This document shows positions 16,752-23,975 of a stretch of 33,601 bases of DNA, piece by piece. Position 1 is the stretch's first letter. Each line of letters opens with the position of its first letter. Position numbers and translations under genes: made by a program. The stretch is from positions 1-33,601 of the forward strand of contig CAYHPW010000027.1 of the NCBI GenBank assembly GCA_964358645.1, read 5' to 3'. The stretch comes from JBBTDV01 sp038042605 (lineage in GTDB: Bacteria; Bdellovibrionota; UBA1018). The notes beneath the pieces are model-generated. The model saw nothing but the letters and a program-made list of their open reading frames with translations, had not been told where the DNA came from and ran no database searches.

Positions 16752-16779
16752 TTGACGTAGTGTTTACTAAACTTATAAA
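16752..16779 (+). promoter_or_regulatory. Candidate sigma-70 promoter
   Basis: TTGACG (16752-16757) and TATAAA (16774-16779) are 16 bases apart, 46 bases before the ATG at 16826, in an AT-rich 200-base gap. A second TATAAT lies at 16781-16786 but is too far from any good -35 box. Confidence 0.5.
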
Positions 16780-16825
16780 GTATAATAATTACGCTGGGCG
16801 CAATATTATTTCTGGAGTATGTGTG

Positions 16826-17035
16826 ATGCAAGTTTCAAACGTTTCAGGAACAACTACAACAACGGAACGATCAAGGGATCTTTTTAATAACATAATGGGT
16901 GTTGAAAGGCCTATGTTGCGCGACGAGCCACGGGTGTCGATACTTGATAGTGTTCCGCCGCCGCAGACAAGCGAAGTGGCACACCACATGTCAACAATGT
17001 ATGCGGTCGAAGCTGTAAGAAAATTTACGGTCTGA
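16826..17035 (+). CDS. Short hypothetical protein
   Basis: A 69-residue soluble protein without signal peptide or membrane helix. The ATG at 16826 is chosen because GGAG lies eight bases upstream and a good promoter lies before that; the open frame reaches back to 16760 but covers the promoter. The sequence has a Thr-rich start (GTTTTTERS) and a polar, proline-containing middle (DSVPPPQTSE), so it is probably partly disordered. It lies just upstream of a small exported protein on the same strand. No family is recognised. Confidence 0.45.
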   Translation: MQVSNVSGTTTTTERSRDLFNNIMGVERPMLRDEPRVSILDSVPPPQTSEVAHHMSTMYAVEAVRKFTV

Positions 17036-17069
17036 CAGGAACAAAACATGCTTGTTTGTCTTATCTGGC

Positions 17070-17465
17070 ATGTTTATGCGTCAAAAAATGGAGATGTGTT
17101 TATGTGGTGTGTTGTTGACTGCGGGAGTGGTGTCAGCCATGGTAGGCGGTCCGCATGGCGGCATGATTTTGGGTGACAAGACATATACCTTTGAAGTGAA
17201 AGTTGCGCCGGAACAGGGCCATGTCACGATATATTCACTGAAGCCAAAGCGCGGTGAGGTGCCCAGGACAATGACCGTGGTTTTATACCAGGATCCTGAA
17301 ACTCAGGAGATGGTTGAGGTTTCCGCCGTCAGCCCTCCCTATGCTGATTATGTCATGTATCAAGGCAAATTATCACCCAAGCAGCTTGCATTTATGGGTG
17401 TTGAAATTCGTTTTAGCATTGAGCCAGGCAAAAAGAGAATCATCCGTTCAGCCAGTTTGCGATGA
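17070..17465 (+). CDS. Small exported protein with an N-terminal PHGG motif
   Basis: About 131 residues, starting at one of several clustered ATGs (17070, 17076, 17088); none has a clear ribosome site, so the start is approximate. A signal peptide (MEMCLCGVLLTAGVVSA) is followed at once by VGGPHGGMILGDKTYTFEVKV and then a small beta-rich domain. Short periplasmic proteins with GGPHGG and an E-V strand occur next to metal-efflux genes, which suggests a metal- or ligand-binding domain, but no efflux gene is present here and the likeness is only by eye. It stops three bases from the stop of the convergent coiled-coil gene. Confidence 0.6.
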   Translation: MFMRQKMEMCLCGVLLTAGVVSAMVGGPHGGMILGDKTYTFEVKVAPEQGHVTIYSLKPKRGEVPRTMTVVLYQDPETQEMVEVSAVSPPYADYVMYQGKLSPKQLAFMGVEIRFSIEPGKKRIIRSASLR

Positions 17466-17468
17466 TTA

Positions 17469-17720
17469 CTAGCGCTGATTCCCTTCCGACACGAGATCTG
17501 GATTGTAACTTTGAATTTGCTCTTTGTAAGTGCTGCGATAGCGCATTATAAAATCAGGTAGCAGTTCTTGAAGTGTTTTTTTTAACGCCTCTATTTCAAT
17601 TCTTAAGCTGTCGACTTCGGCTTTTCTTTCAATGCGCTCCTTGGCCAGAAGCTCTCCTTGAGCTTCAGTCTCTGTTTGCAATAAATGGAAATCCGTCGCA
17701 CTGATTTTTGTTTCAGTCAT
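17469..17720 (-). CDS. Short coiled-coil protein downstream of otsA
   Basis: An 83-residue protein from the ATG at 17720; the frame is open to an ATG at 17795, which would overlap the end of otsA by 38 bases. Neither start has a recognisable ribosome site. The central part is a charged helix with heptad spacing (LLAKERIERKAEVDSLRIEI, LKKTLQELLP). It lies directly behind otsA and may be translated with it. It resembles the 185-residue coiled-coil protein 1 kb away only in general character. Function unknown. Confidence 0.5.
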   Translation of the reverse strand: MTETKISATDFHLLQTETEAQGELLAKERIERKAEVDSLRIEIEALKKTLQELLPDFIMRYRSTYKEQIQSYNPDLVSEGNQR

Positions 17721-17757
17721 GTTCTTGAGCAAGGAGCAATCGATGTGCCATATGTTT

Positions 17758-19251
17758 TCAACGGCCGGTGGTTTTACGCCTTTGTGGTGATTCATGTAGC
17801 AGCGTGGCTATTAAGTCAGATGCCCAGTGATACGCCGTATGATTCTGGACTTTCTTGCGCAATGCAAGCATGCGCCGTTCGCGGTCCGTTGCTGGTAACG
17901 CCAGTGCTGTTGCTATTGCGTCGGCCATTTCCTCTATGGAATACGGATTGACTATGAACGCATCACTAAGTTCGCGGCTTGCTCCGGTGAACTTGCTTAG
18001 AATCAATGCACCACGCTCCGGTTTTTGACACCAGACGTATTCTTTTGCCACGAGGTTCATTCCGTCGTGAAGCGACGTGACCAGGCATATGTCACCTATC
18101 TGATAAAAATACTGGATTTCATCCCAGTCGTGATGCTTTTCCATGAAAATTATCGGTTTATATCCGCTGTTGTTTTGTGAAACAAATTTGGCATTAACTC
18201 TATCTATTGCTTGATGTAATTTGGTAACCAGGTTCTGATAAGACGGTATATGTCCCCTGCTTGGCGATCCCATTTGCGCCAAAGTAAAGCGGCCGATGTA
18301 CTGGGGGTATTTTTCGAGAAACCTTTCCACTGCTTCAATCCTTTCTATAAGTCCCTTGGTGTAATCAAGCCTGTCAACCCCCACGGCGACTATATCAGAC
18401 GTGATTCCGTATTTAAGCTTCAGCTCCCTGCGTTCGCTGTCAGTCATGGTTCTTACCGGTGCTGTGTCAATGCCTATAGGGAAAGCCCTGACGCGTGTTT
18501 CATGATTTTCCATTGTTACGGAGAAGGTGCCGAGGTCTACTCTGGCTTCTAGGTACCTGTTACAGGTTTCAAGAAAATTATTACAATGATATTGTGTATG
18601 AAAACCTATCACATCCGCGCCTAGCATGCCACGGAGGAGTTCTTTGTGCCATGGGCATATCTCAAACGCCTCAGGGTTCGGCCACGGGATATGCCAGAAC
18701 AATCCAATCCCTGGAAAGTTCTTTGGTTGTAAGCGATTAGATTTTAAAAGGCGCGGCAGGATCGCAAAATGATAATCCTGTACCAGTACCAGAGAGTTTT
18801 GTTGTGTCGCATGTGACATGATTGCATCGCTGAAGCGCTTGTTTACGGCGCAGTAGTGGTGCCAGTCTGAAAGCCTAAATACCGGCCGTGTATGGGCCAT
18901 GTGGCATAGTGGCCAAATACCTTCATTGGCGAAACCATAGTAGTAACCGAGTTCTTCCTCATGATTCAGCCAAACCCTGTGCAAAACATATTTAGGTGCT
19001 GTCGGTGGGACCAATATCTCACTGTTTGGGCCGGATGTTTCCATGTCCGCGTTACCACTTCCATGGGCTATCCATAGGCCACCGCAATTGCGCAGTATTG
19101 GCTCGAGCGCCGCGACTACCCCGCTAGCGGGGCGCATAATCTCAATTTTGCCATTTGATTTATGATGAATATAAGGTTCACGATTTGCGACAACTATCAA
19201 GTTATTGCCGTGTAGCTCCTTTTGTAATGTATTAATTTGTAAATACTCCAT
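17758..19251 (-). CDS. otsA: Trehalose-6-phosphate synthase
   Basis: OtsA (glycosyltransferase family GT20) joins UDP-glucose, or sometimes ADP- or GDP-glucose, to glucose-6-phosphate, giving trehalose-6-phosphate, a precursor of an osmo- and stress-protectant. The 497-residue protein shows VVANREP (20-26), WIAHGSGNAD (60-69), VQDYHF, FWHIPWPNPE (185-194), GVDRLDYTKGL (291-301) with R294 and K299, and SLHDGMNLVAKEY (393-405). These are the donor- and phosphate-binding parts of the family. No trehalose-phosphatase (otsB) is in the window, and the HAD domain at 26.8-28.6 kb is not of that type. No Shine-Dalgarno sequence is clear before the ATG. A TATAAT lies 38 bases upstream, with a dyad beside it. 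Confidence 0.93.
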   Translation of the reverse strand: MEYLQINTLQKELHGNNLIVVANREPYIHHKSNGKIEIMRPASGVVAALEPILRNCGGLWIAHGSGNADMETSGPNSEILVPPTAPKYVLHRVWLNHEEELGYYYGFANEGIWPLCHMAHTRPVFRLSDWHHYCAVNKRFSDAIMSHATQQNSLVLVQDYHFAILPRLLKSNRLQPKNFPGIGLFWHIPWPNPEAFEICPWHKELLRGMLGADVIGFHTQYHCNNFLETCNRYLEARVDLGTFSVTMENHETRVRAFPIGIDTAPVRTMTDSERRELKLKYGITSDIVAVGVDRLDYTKGLIERIEAVERFLEKYPQYIGRFTLAQMGSPSRGHIPSYQNLVTKLHQAIDRVNAKFVSQNNSGYKPIIFMEKHHDWDEIQYFYQIGDICLVTSLHDGMNLVAKEYVWCQKPERGALILSKFTGASRELSDAFIVNPYSIEEMADAIATALALPATDRERRMLALRKKVQNHTAYHWASDLIATLLHESPQRRKTTGR

Positions 19252-19288
19252 ATGTATTTAGTTGCTACGCATAACTCTAGTGCTCCAA

Positions 19289-19317
19289 ATTATATTAACC
19301 AAGTCATGTTAACTAAT
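19289..19317 (-). promoter_or_regulatory. Candidate otsA promoter with a dyad operator
   Basis: On the minus strand TATAAT lies at 19289-19294, about 38 bases before the otsA ATG, with only a poor -35 box (near ATTAGT). Directly beside it is the inverted repeat TTAAC-N8-GTTAA (19295-19312), inside the promoter spacer, a usual place for a repressor site. Confidence 0.4.
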
Positions 19318-19431
19318 AAGGCGCGCTAAATTCATATTTGTGCAACGGGTATGCCCATCGGGTTTGTGGCACCTCAGTTGCAAAATGTGATGATTGTCGA
19401 ACCAAATCTTCTACCAGGGAGGATTAAGATA

Positions 19432-19878
19432 ATGAGGTCCTTCGCAACAGTTTCACTGTATGCTGGTGCAATAGCGTTGATATTAAGCGGCGCTTCCACA
19501 TTTGCACAGGTCTATGAACAACCAGGTATAACGTCTGGCCAAAGCGCCGGTCAGAAGTCAGCCCAGAAGGCGGGGCAAAAAGCTGCGCAAAAGGCTGAGC
19601 AGAAAGCCGCTCAAAAAGCAGCTCAAAAAGCTGCGCAGAAGGCTGAGCAGAAAGCTGCCCAAAAGGCTGCGCAGGCCGCAAAGGCTGAACAAAAGTCCGG
19701 TCAGAAAGCAGCTCAAAAAGCTGCGCAGAAAGCTGAGCAGAAAGCTGCCCAGAAGGCTGCGCAAAAAGCTGCTCAAAAGCCAGCTCAGAAAGCCGCACAA
19801 AAAGCTGAGCAGAAGGCTGGCCAAAAGGCAGCTCAAAAGCCTGCCCAGAAATCAGCTCAGAAAAGCAACGGGGTCTAG
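19432..19878 (+). CDS. Exported protein built of AQK tetrapeptide repeats
   Basis: A 148-residue protein. The ATG at 19432 has GGGAGG nine bases upstream and gives a signal peptide (SFATVSLYAGAIALILSGASTFA) cut before QVYEQ. Residues 37-144 are about 27 tetrapeptides of the form K-[AS]-[AGEP]-Q, with one two-residue slip (AAKAEQ) near the middle. The mature protein is thus nearly all Ala, Gln and Lys with a few Glu: strongly positive and probably helical or disordered. Such a chain could bind DNA, polyphosphate or acidic surface polymers, or span the periplasm like a TolA rod, but no function is established. A hairpin terminator follows, so it seems to be a single-gene transcript. Confidence 0.7.
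   Translation: MRSFATVSLYAGAIALILSGASTFAQVYEQPGITSGQSAGQKSAQKAGQKAAQKAEQKAAQKAAQKAAQKAEQKAAQKAAQAAKAEQKSGQKAAQKAAQKAEQKAAQKAAQKAAQKPAQKAAQKAEQKAGQKAAQKPAQKSAQKSNGV
19540..19863 (+). repeat. Degenerate 12-bp coding repeat of the AQK protein
   Basis: Roughly 27 units of about 12 bases encode KAAQ-like tetrapeptides. Synonymous third-base changes (gct/gcc/gca, cag/caa, aaa/aag) and some Glu, Gly, Pro and Ser replacements break exact identity. The amino-acid pattern is kept better than the DNA, which suggests selection on the protein. Confidence 0.85.
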
Positions 19879-19918
19879 CAACACTCGCACTGACAGTGAA
19901 TCTTTAATAAATCAATTA

Positions 19919-19944
19919 GGGGGTGATTTAAAAAATCGCCCCTT
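19919..19944 (+). terminator. Hairpin terminator after the AQK gene
   Basis: GGGGTGATTT (19920-19929) pairs with AAATCGCCCC (19933-19942) with one G-T pair and a three-base loop, 41 bases after the stop. The tail is TTAATCAATT rather than a pure T run, so efficiency is uncertain. Confidence 0.6.
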
Positions 19945-20022
19945 AATCAATTAAACCATCCAGAATGTGAAAAATTAGGATTGATTTCATTTTGCCGGAT
20001 CATTTGTGATAATGAACGCAAC

Positions 20023-21240
20023 ATGCGGCAAGTTTTATCGCGGATTAAATCAATAACAAGCCAGCCTGTCTTGCAGGCACTGGCTGTTTGTGCCCTCCAG
20101 TTTACTCTTATGATGATCATAGCGTCTGTAGTGGAGCTGGTTCATGGCAATGGCAAGTCTGATGATTATTTAAAAGCTTCGTATACAAGGCTGGTCCAAT
20201 GGGACAGCCACCACTATATTGATATCGCTGACAATGGCTATCATGTGCCAGCAGCGGGTTTCGGTGGGCTTGTTGCGCGGGATGTGCACCTCAGGCGTGC
20301 GAATGTAGCTTATTTTCCTGCTTATCCATTGATAGCAAGATATGTTGGGCGGGTATTGGGTATTAAAACCGAAATAGCCGTTTTAGTAACTGCACAGGTT
20401 TTTTGTGCTTTTTTCTGGATATATTTTTTTCTTTTAATGCGGATATGGGGCGTGGATGTGAGAGGTAGAGCGCTTGCCGCTTGTATAGTATTCATGCATC
20501 CAGCGGCGTTTTTTCTTATTTGTGGCTATTCTGAATCAATGTTCATGGCTATGCTGCTTGGCTTTATATTTTGGACAGAGCGGTGGCTAGAGCAGGCCGG
20601 GCGTTTCCGGATCAGGTGGTTGCTCGCGGCTGCGCATGGTTCGTTGCTTTCCATTACAAGGCTTTTTGGATTGCTTGCCGCCGTATATCCGTTTGTTAAA
20701 AAAAGAAACCCGGGCTCTGTTTTACTTGCGGGTGTAGCTGCAATGGGAGCGGTTTTATTCTTCGTGTGGTGTCATTACCATTTCGGATCATGGGATTTAT
20801 ATTTTAAATTACAGGAATTAGGGTGGGGCAATAAGCCAGAGTATCTCGCGATTTTCAACCCCATGACATACATACCAAGATTTTTCCTTGAGGATACCGT
20901 TGATTCAATCTCAAGGGCCTCTATCCCATTGACAGTCATTTTGTTTTACTTTGCTTTGAAGACTGATCTTAAAACTCACTCCAGTGGTATTGCTCTTTGT
21001 GTGGTGGCTTTCTTGATGTTTTACTTTCCACTAGCTGGGAAGGCTGGGGCAAAGATGGACAGCATGATTAGATACACTTTGCCTTCTTTCTGCTTGCTTG
21101 TAATGTGTCTGGCAAGAACTTGGCGATACAGACTCCCCAAGGTGGTATGTACACGCTGGTTTGCCTTCACGCTTTTATTCTCTCTAGTTATCCAAGTTTG
21201 GATGGCTTGGCGTTTTTTTAAAGGCGGCTGGGTGGCGTGA
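20023..21240 (+). CDS. PIG-V-like integral membrane mannosyltransferase
   Basis: A 405-residue membrane protein with around eight to ten hydrophobic helices. It resembles the PIG-V/GT76-type, GT-C-fold glycosyltransferases (COG5542-like), which take sugar from a lipid-linked donor such as polyprenyl-phosphate-mannose. Visible features are WDSHHYIDIADNGY in the first luminal loop, with the acidic residue expected at the active site, NVAYFPAYPLI, CGYSESMFMA and SITRLFGLLA. The ATG at 20023 is preferred over the TTG at 19981, though neither has a good ribosome site. In bacteria the acceptor (lipid, glycan or protein) is usually unknown. The stop lies two bases from the stop of the convergent gene. 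Confidence 0.7.
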   Translation: MRQVLSRIKSITSQPVLQALAVCALQFTLMMIIASVVELVHGNGKSDDYLKASYTRLVQWDSHHYIDIADNGYHVPAAGFGGLVARDVHLRRANVAYFPAYPLIARYVGRVLGIKTEIAVLVTAQVFCAFFWIYFFLLMRIWGVDVRGRALAACIVFMHPAAFFLICGYSESMFMAMLLGFIFWTERWLEQAGRFRIRWLLAAAHGSLLSITRLFGLLAAVYPFVKKRNPGSVLLAGVAAMGAVLFFVWCHYHFGSWDLYFKLQELGWGNKPEYLAIFNPMTYIPRFFLEDTVDSISRASIPLTVILFYFALKTDLKTHSSGIALCVVAFLMFYFPLAGKAGAKMDSMIRYTLPSFCLLVMCLARTWRYRLPKVVCTRWFAFTLLFSLVIQVWMAWRFFKGGWVA

Positions 21241-21242
21241 AC

Positions 21243-22277
21243 TCACTTCAGCAGACGCGCGAGTTCGCGAGCCTTGCGCGATTTCCATGATCCATTCCAA
21301 TAAACGTATCCGGCTAGCAGAGGGAAGGCTATGGTGGCTTCCGAGTAAACCATCTGTTCGTACGATGTTGAAACCTTTCCCCACGAGCTCGCCTCGCGGA
21401 GTGTGGAGCCTGATAGCGCGCCGTCGCGCTCGTCGGCGACCGTAATTTGTACGGCATATTTATGCATCGGTGATTCGTGGCCAAGTAACTCTGCTGCCAC
21501 GACCGTGTCTTGAGCGAAATTCTTAGGCACGCCTCCACCGATCATAATCAAACCTGTTTCTTTGGACGATACCTTAAGTTCAGTCAGTTCGCGGAAGTCA
21601 CGTATCGAATCAATAGTGACATGGCTCTCTGGCTTACGCGTCTGGTGCATTACAAGGCCAAAGCCGGCGCTGCAATCGCTGAACGCAGGCACGAAAATGG
21701 GCACGTTCTTTTTATAAGCGGTGAGCACGACCGAGTCTTGGTTTTTGGCGTTTCTGTCAAGGTACGCGCCCATCTCCCTTATGAATTCTCTTGAGCTGAA
21801 GGGTCGGGAGGGGAGCTCGTCAGCGACCTTGCAAATAGTTTCGTCGCATATGCGGAGCTGGTCTTCGTCAATAAGCGTATCGTAAATACGGTCGATCGCT
21901 ATTTCGCGCAGGTTGTTGTCGTCAAGCGCGGGGGATCCGATGTAGTGCTTAAAGCCAAGGCCCTCGAAAAAGTCTTGGTCCACTATTATCGCGCCAGTAG
22001 AAACTATCATGTCGACCATGTTGTTGTTCACGAGATCGACAACCACGTTCTTAAGTCCGGCGCTGAAGAGCGATCCGGCGAGGCAGAGAATGACGTTACA
22101 GTCCCGGTCGTTCAACATCTTCTCGTATATTTGTGAGGCGCGGCCTAGATTTCGGCCCTGAAACGCTGTTTCGCTCATGGCATCCACCAGACCACGCACA
22201 TCATATTTTTTAATATCTATGTGGTTTACGGTCTTTGACAGCAGGTCTTTCTTGGTTGGCATAGTGGATGGCGACAT
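21243..22277 (-). CDS. Deoxyhypusine-synthase-like polyamine enzyme
   Basis: A 344-residue member of the deoxyhypusine synthase family, which moves an aminobutyl group from spermidine using NAD. Visible family features are LAGSLFSAGLKNVV (66-79), NNNMVDMIVSTGA (84-96), PAFSDCSAGFG (197-207), MIGGGVPKNF (245-254) and WGK with K301, the lysine that holds the intermediate. Bacteria lack the eukaryotic eIF5A substrate; homologues in some bacteria make homospermidine or related polyamines (the gene is called speY in that work). Which product is made here cannot be read. GGAG lies before the ATG at 22277, and a promoter lies further upstream. It follows the HU gene and its terminator, so it is probably a separate transcript. 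Confidence 0.88.
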   Translation of the reverse strand: MSPSTMPTKKDLLSKTVNHIDIKKYDVRGLVDAMSETAFQGRNLGRASQIYEKMLNDRDCNVILCLAGSLFSAGLKNVVVDLVNNNMVDMIVSTGAIIVDQDFFEGLGFKHYIGSPALDDNNLREIAIDRIYDTLIDEDQLRICDETICKVADELPSRPFSSREFIREMGAYLDRNAKNQDSVVLTAYKKNVPIFVPAFSDCSAGFGLVMHQTRKPESHVTIDSIRDFRELTELKVSSKETGLIMIGGGVPKNFAQDTVVAAELLGHESPMHKYAVQITVADERDGALSGSTLREASSWGKVSTSYEQMVYSEATIAFPLLAGYVYWNGSWKSRKARELARLLK

Positions 22278-22321
22278 TTTGTTATTCTCCTTGTTATTTT
22301 CACAGGGTTATTTTCTCAGAG

Positions 22322-22356
22322 GCCCTTTGTTATAGAAAATAGCCCTTTGTTTGCAA
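22322..22356 (-). promoter_or_regulatory. Promoter of the deoxyhypusine-synthase-like gene, with direct repeats
   Basis: On the minus strand TTGCAA (22351-22356) and TATAAC (22329-22334) are 16 bases apart. GCCCTTTGTT (plus strand) occurs at 22322-22331 and again at 22342-22351, exactly 20 bases apart, covering the -10 box and the spacer. Two turns of helix between identical half-sites suggests a regulator. Confidence 0.5.
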
Positions 22357-22407
22357 GCTGAAAGTTTATTGATTTGAGAAAACTGAATTAACTGACGGGA
22401 AATAAAA

Positions 22408-22437
22408 AAGGCTGGCATTATATGCAACACCAGCCTT
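22408..22437 (-). terminator. Rho-independent terminator of the HU-like gene
   Basis: On the minus strand AAGGCTGG and CCAGCCTT form an 8-bp stem followed directly by TTTTATTT, 26 bases after the HU-like stop. This is the clearest terminator in the window. Confidence 0.85.
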
Positions 22438-22462
22438 CCTTATTAGAATAACTGCTGATGAC

Positions 22463-22816
22463 TTACCAGTTGCGTTTATCAGCAAATGTGTCCTTAAGCG
22501 TACGTGGGAAGGACCAGCGAGGCTTCTTTGAAGCTGGGCGGGCCTTTACTTCCATCGGTTCGCCTGTGAAGGGATTGACGCCTTTGCCTGCCTTGCGGGC
22601 TTTTACTTCTTTACGTACAAGCGCGCCTATTACCGGGAAACGCACTCTCTCACCGCTTGCAGCGGCCTTTGCACCTTTTACGAAAGCTGTTTCAATCGTA
22701 TTTTTGAGGTCAGCTCTTTTCATGCGGACTTCTCCACTACGGTTGACTACAGCTTGCTTTAAGATGCCTTCGTATACTTCGTTCAAAAAAGAATATTTAG
22801 TTTTTTTCTTTGCCAT
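22463..22816 (-). CDS. HU/IHF-family nucleoid protein
   Basis: A 117-residue basic DNA-binding protein. Its order follows HU: N-terminal helices (KRADLKNTIETAFVKGAKAA), the strand GERVRFPVIGALVRKEVKARK, then the DNA-binding arm with GVNPFTGEPM. HU and IHF usually have RNPxTGE there, so the Arg is replaced by Val. The part after the arm (WSFPRTLKDTF) matches the closing FxPGKxLK strand and helix. The N-terminus is about 20 residues longer than HU and has a Lys-rich start. AGGAG lies before the ATG. A promoter, a strong ribosome site and a strong terminator indicate a well-expressed single gene. Whether it acts as HU or as a special nucleoid protein is open. Confidence 0.85.
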   Translation of the reverse strand: MAKKKTKYSFLNEVYEGILKQAVVNRSGEVRMKRADLKNTIETAFVKGAKAAASGERVRFPVIGALVRKEVKARKAGKGVNPFTGEPMEVKARPASKKPRWSFPRTLKDTFADKRNW

Positions 22817-22837
22817 AATTGTTCTCCTAAGAAGAAA

Positions 22838-22866
22838 GTTTTAGGTGGATTTTTCGGCATCTGCAA
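22838..22866 (-). promoter_or_regulatory. Candidate promoter of the HU-like gene
   Basis: On the minus strand TTGCAG (22861-22866) and TAAAAC (22838-22843) are 17 bases apart, ahead of the HU-like gene. The -10 box is weak. Upstream A/T runs (22867-22900) could act as an UP element. Confidence 0.35.
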
Positions 22867-22907
22867 CTTTTTTTTACAAAAAACGTCATTTTTTTCGGAA
22901 AAAAGTA

Positions 22908-23666
22908 TTAATTAACAAACTTCTTTAACTTCAACCCTATGGCCTTCGCGGTGTGCCTTATCACGGCGATGACTTCTTCCGGACTGTCGGTAAGATGTAT
23001 GAAGTTTAGATCTTCTACCGCCACTGCTCCACTTTTCACTAGTGTGTCGCGTATCCAGTCATATAACCCGGCCCAATAGTCGCGGCCTACCAGTATTACC
23101 GGGAAGTCATAAAGCTTTCCTGTCTGTATCAATGTCATTGCTTCGCTCATTTCATCAAGCGTGCCTAGTCCCCCTGGCATGATGATGAATGCATAAGAGT
23201 ACTTCACCAGCATAACTTTTCTTACGAAGAAGTAACGGAAGGTTATGACTCTATCCAAAAATGGATTTGGTGTCTGCTCGTGAGGGAGAATTATATTGCA
23301 GCCGACCGAGAGGCCGCCCGCCTCTTTTGCTCCGCGGTTGGCGGCTTCCATGATTCCAGGTCCTCCGCCGGTCATCACGGCGAAGCCTTCTCCTGCTAAC
23401 GCGGCTCCCACGTCTTTGGCGAGGTTATAATAAGGGTTGTCCTCGCCGAATCTGGATGAGCCAAACACGGTGACGGCAGGGCCTATTTTTTGGAGAGCCC
23501 AGAATCCTCTTATGAATTCTATGGTAATTCTCAGCAACCGTAGTACTTCTGTGGCCGCCCTGTGGCGTCCGGCGAGGAATTGGGCTTCGCTTTTCATCCC
23601 TTTAGGGAGTTTGGCGCGGATTTGTGTGAGCTTTTTTGCGCGAGGATCGGTGTGGTTATTCAGCAT
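22908..23666 (-). CDS. LOG-family nucleotide phosphoribohydrolase
   Basis: A 252-residue protein of the LOG family (formerly annotated as lysine decarboxylase), whose studied members split cytokinin riboside 5'-monophosphates or AMP-like nucleotides into base and ribose-5-phosphate. The two defining motifs are present: GGGPGIMEAAN (100-110) and PGGLGTLDE (164-172), together with the conserved R149-K150. An N-terminal region of about 60 residues precedes the Rossmann-like core, as in the longer bacterial TIGR00730-type members. The gene starts six bases after the preceding small gene, which itself overlaps acnA, so it is most likely in one transcript with acnA. The substrate is not known. Confidence 0.88.
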   Translation of the reverse strand: MLNNHTDPRAKKLTQIRAKLPKGMKSEAQFLAGRHRAATEVLRLLRITIEFIRGFWALQKIGPAVTVFGSSRFGEDNPYYNLAKDVGAALAGEGFAVMTGGGPGIMEAANRGAKEAGGLSVGCNIILPHEQTPNPFLDRVITFRYFFVRKVMLVKYSYAFIIMPGGLGTLDEMSEAMTLIQTGKLYDFPVILVGRDYWAGLYDWIRDTLVKSGAVAVEDLNFIHLTDSPEEVIAVIRHTAKAIGLKLKKFVN

Positions 23667-23672
23667 ATTGTT

Positions 23673-23975
23673 TTAGCGGGAACTCCTTGAGTCAGCTGTG
23701 GCTGGGGCAGTTACATTTTTTGCCGCTTTTTTTGAAAGTGAATTATCTTTTTCCAGCAGTGTACGTTTGACACCGACGTTTTTCTTGCGTGTTTCACTTA
23801 TTAGCTCTTCTATGGCGTGTAGTTCGTCTTCAAGCTCCCACCTAGATAGAAGCATGATGGCGAGATCCTCATGGGTCTCCGGTGGTTTCATGCTTTCATA
23901 TACTTTTAATTTGTGGCGTATCCCGAGAGAGCGCTCGATGAGTTCCAGTTTTTTTAGGCGATCCATAGTGTTCAT
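23673..23975 (-). CDS. Small charged protein between acnA and LOG
   Basis: A 100-residue soluble protein. Its ATG overlaps the acnA stop (ATGA) and its stop is six bases from the LOG start, so translation is probably coupled on both sides. The N-terminal 65 residues look helical and amphipathic (MDRLKKLELIERSLGIRHKL, WELEDELHAIEELISETRKK); the last 35 are basic and Ser/Ala-rich, probably disordered. No family is recognised. The tight position suggests a helper role linked to its neighbours, which is inference only. Confidence 0.7.
   Translation of the reverse strand: MNTMDRLKKLELIERSLGIRHKLKVYESMKPPETHEDLAIMLLSRWELEDELHAIEELISETRKKNVGVKRTLLEKDNSLSKKAAKNVTAPATADSRSSR

Noticed and set aside
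16781..16786. TATAAT as the main -10 box before the 69-residue gene
   Set aside because: It is 23 bases from TTGACG; TATAAA at 16774 has the better spacing.
19424..19836. Leu-, Ser- and Gln-rich frames antisense to the AQK repeats
   Set aside because: Low-complexity mirror frames of the 12-base repeat; the plus strand has the signal peptide and ribosome site.
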